Positions 6,417 to 6,548 of a stretch of 6,548 nt of DNA are shown piece by piece. How positions within the stretch are numbered: position 1 is the stretch's first letter; each line of letters opens with the position of its first letter. Position numbers and translations under genes: made by a program. The notes below the pieces were generated by a model. The model was given only the letters and a program-made list of their open reading frames with translations. It was not told the DNA's origin and did not search any database. Source of the stretch: DASZVN01 sp035547055 (lineage in GTDB: Bacteria > Pseudomonadota > Alphaproteobacteria > Rhizobiales > Methylopilaceae); the NCBI GenBank assembly GCA_035547055.1, contig DASZVN010000080.1, forward strand, positions 1 to 6,548, written 5' to 3'.

Positions 6417-6548
6417 TCACACCGAGTAGTACATGTCGAACTCGACCGGGTGGGGGGTGTGCTCGAAGCGGATCACTTCCTGCATCTTCAGCTCGATATA
6501 GCTGTCGATGAAATCCTCGGAGAACACGCCGCCCTTGGTCAGGAAGGC
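6417..6548 (-). CDS. glnA: Glutamine synthetase type I, C-terminal end (truncated by window edge)
   Basis: The complement strand is open from the window edge to a TGA whose complement is at 6417-6419, giving the last 43 residues of a protein. It contains F-L-T-K-G-G-V-F-S-E-D-F-I-D-S-Y, then I-R-F-E-H-T-P-H-P-V-E-F-D, and ends M-Y-Y-S-V. This is the highly conserved C-terminus of GlnA, which makes glutamine from glutamate and ammonium using ATP as a dodecamer in the cytoplasm. The adenylylatable tyrosine and the catalytic residues lie upstream of this piece and cannot be seen. It is a core nitrogen-assimilation gene, not part of the CRISPR system, and runs convergent to the cas operon with 117 nt between the two stop codons. 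It is too short for the open-reading-frame cut-off normally applied and is easy to miss. Confidence 0.93.
   Translation of the reverse strand, partial: AFLTKGGVFSEDFIDSYIELKMQEVIRFEHTPHPVEFDMYYSV

Noticed and set aside
18..6450. 13-nt direct repeat GAACTCGACCGGG at 18-30 and 6438-6450, each followed by a G-run, tested as a possible element boundary
   Set aside because: Both copies are inside conserved coding sequence (Csb1 W-N-S-T-G and antisense of GlnA V-E-F-D). A chance match of this length is plausible in 6.5 kb of GC-rich DNA.

Overview
The window carries most of the interference module of a type I-G CRISPR-Cas system (called type I-U before the 2020 reclassification) on the + strand. 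It is followed by the 3' end of a housekeeping glutamine synthetase gene (glnA) on the - strand. The DNA is very GC-rich with strong G/C preference at third codon positions. The GlnA C-terminus ends in ...HPVEFDMYYSV, which fits a Proteobacterium, most likely a high-GC alphaproteobacterium. That placement rests on composition and a 43-residue tail, so it is tentative.

Layout: (1) 1-759, the 3' part of csb1 (Cas7-like backbone subunit), cut by the window edge. (2) 761-2182, csb2 (Cas5-Cas6-like protein). (3) 2182-5304, cas3, a 1040-residue helicase-nuclease with the helicase first and the HD nuclease at the C-terminus. (4) 5301-6299, a 332-residue CRISPR-linked protein that probably takes the large-subunit (Cas8) or Cas3-associated position. 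(5) 6300-6416, a 117-nt intergenic stretch with two inverted repeats. (6) 6417-6548, the convergent glnA tail.

The four + strand genes are packed as one polycistron: a 1-nt gap, a 1-nt overlap and a 4-nt ATGA overlap. Translation is therefore probably coupled. The operon promoter lies upstream of the window. By family knowledge, Csb2 would process the crRNA and cap it, Csb1 would polymerise along it, the last protein would complete the surveillance complex or connect it to Cas3, and Cas3 would unwind and degrade the target DNA. No cas1, cas2, cas4 or CRISPR array is visible here, and glnA follows immediately, so any adaptation genes and array must lie upstream or elsewhere in the genome.

I see no wholly undescribed system. 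The points most worth a second look are the short last subunit in place of a full-length Csx17, the C-terminal HD domain of Cas3 with its long charged linker, and the operon end abutting glnA.
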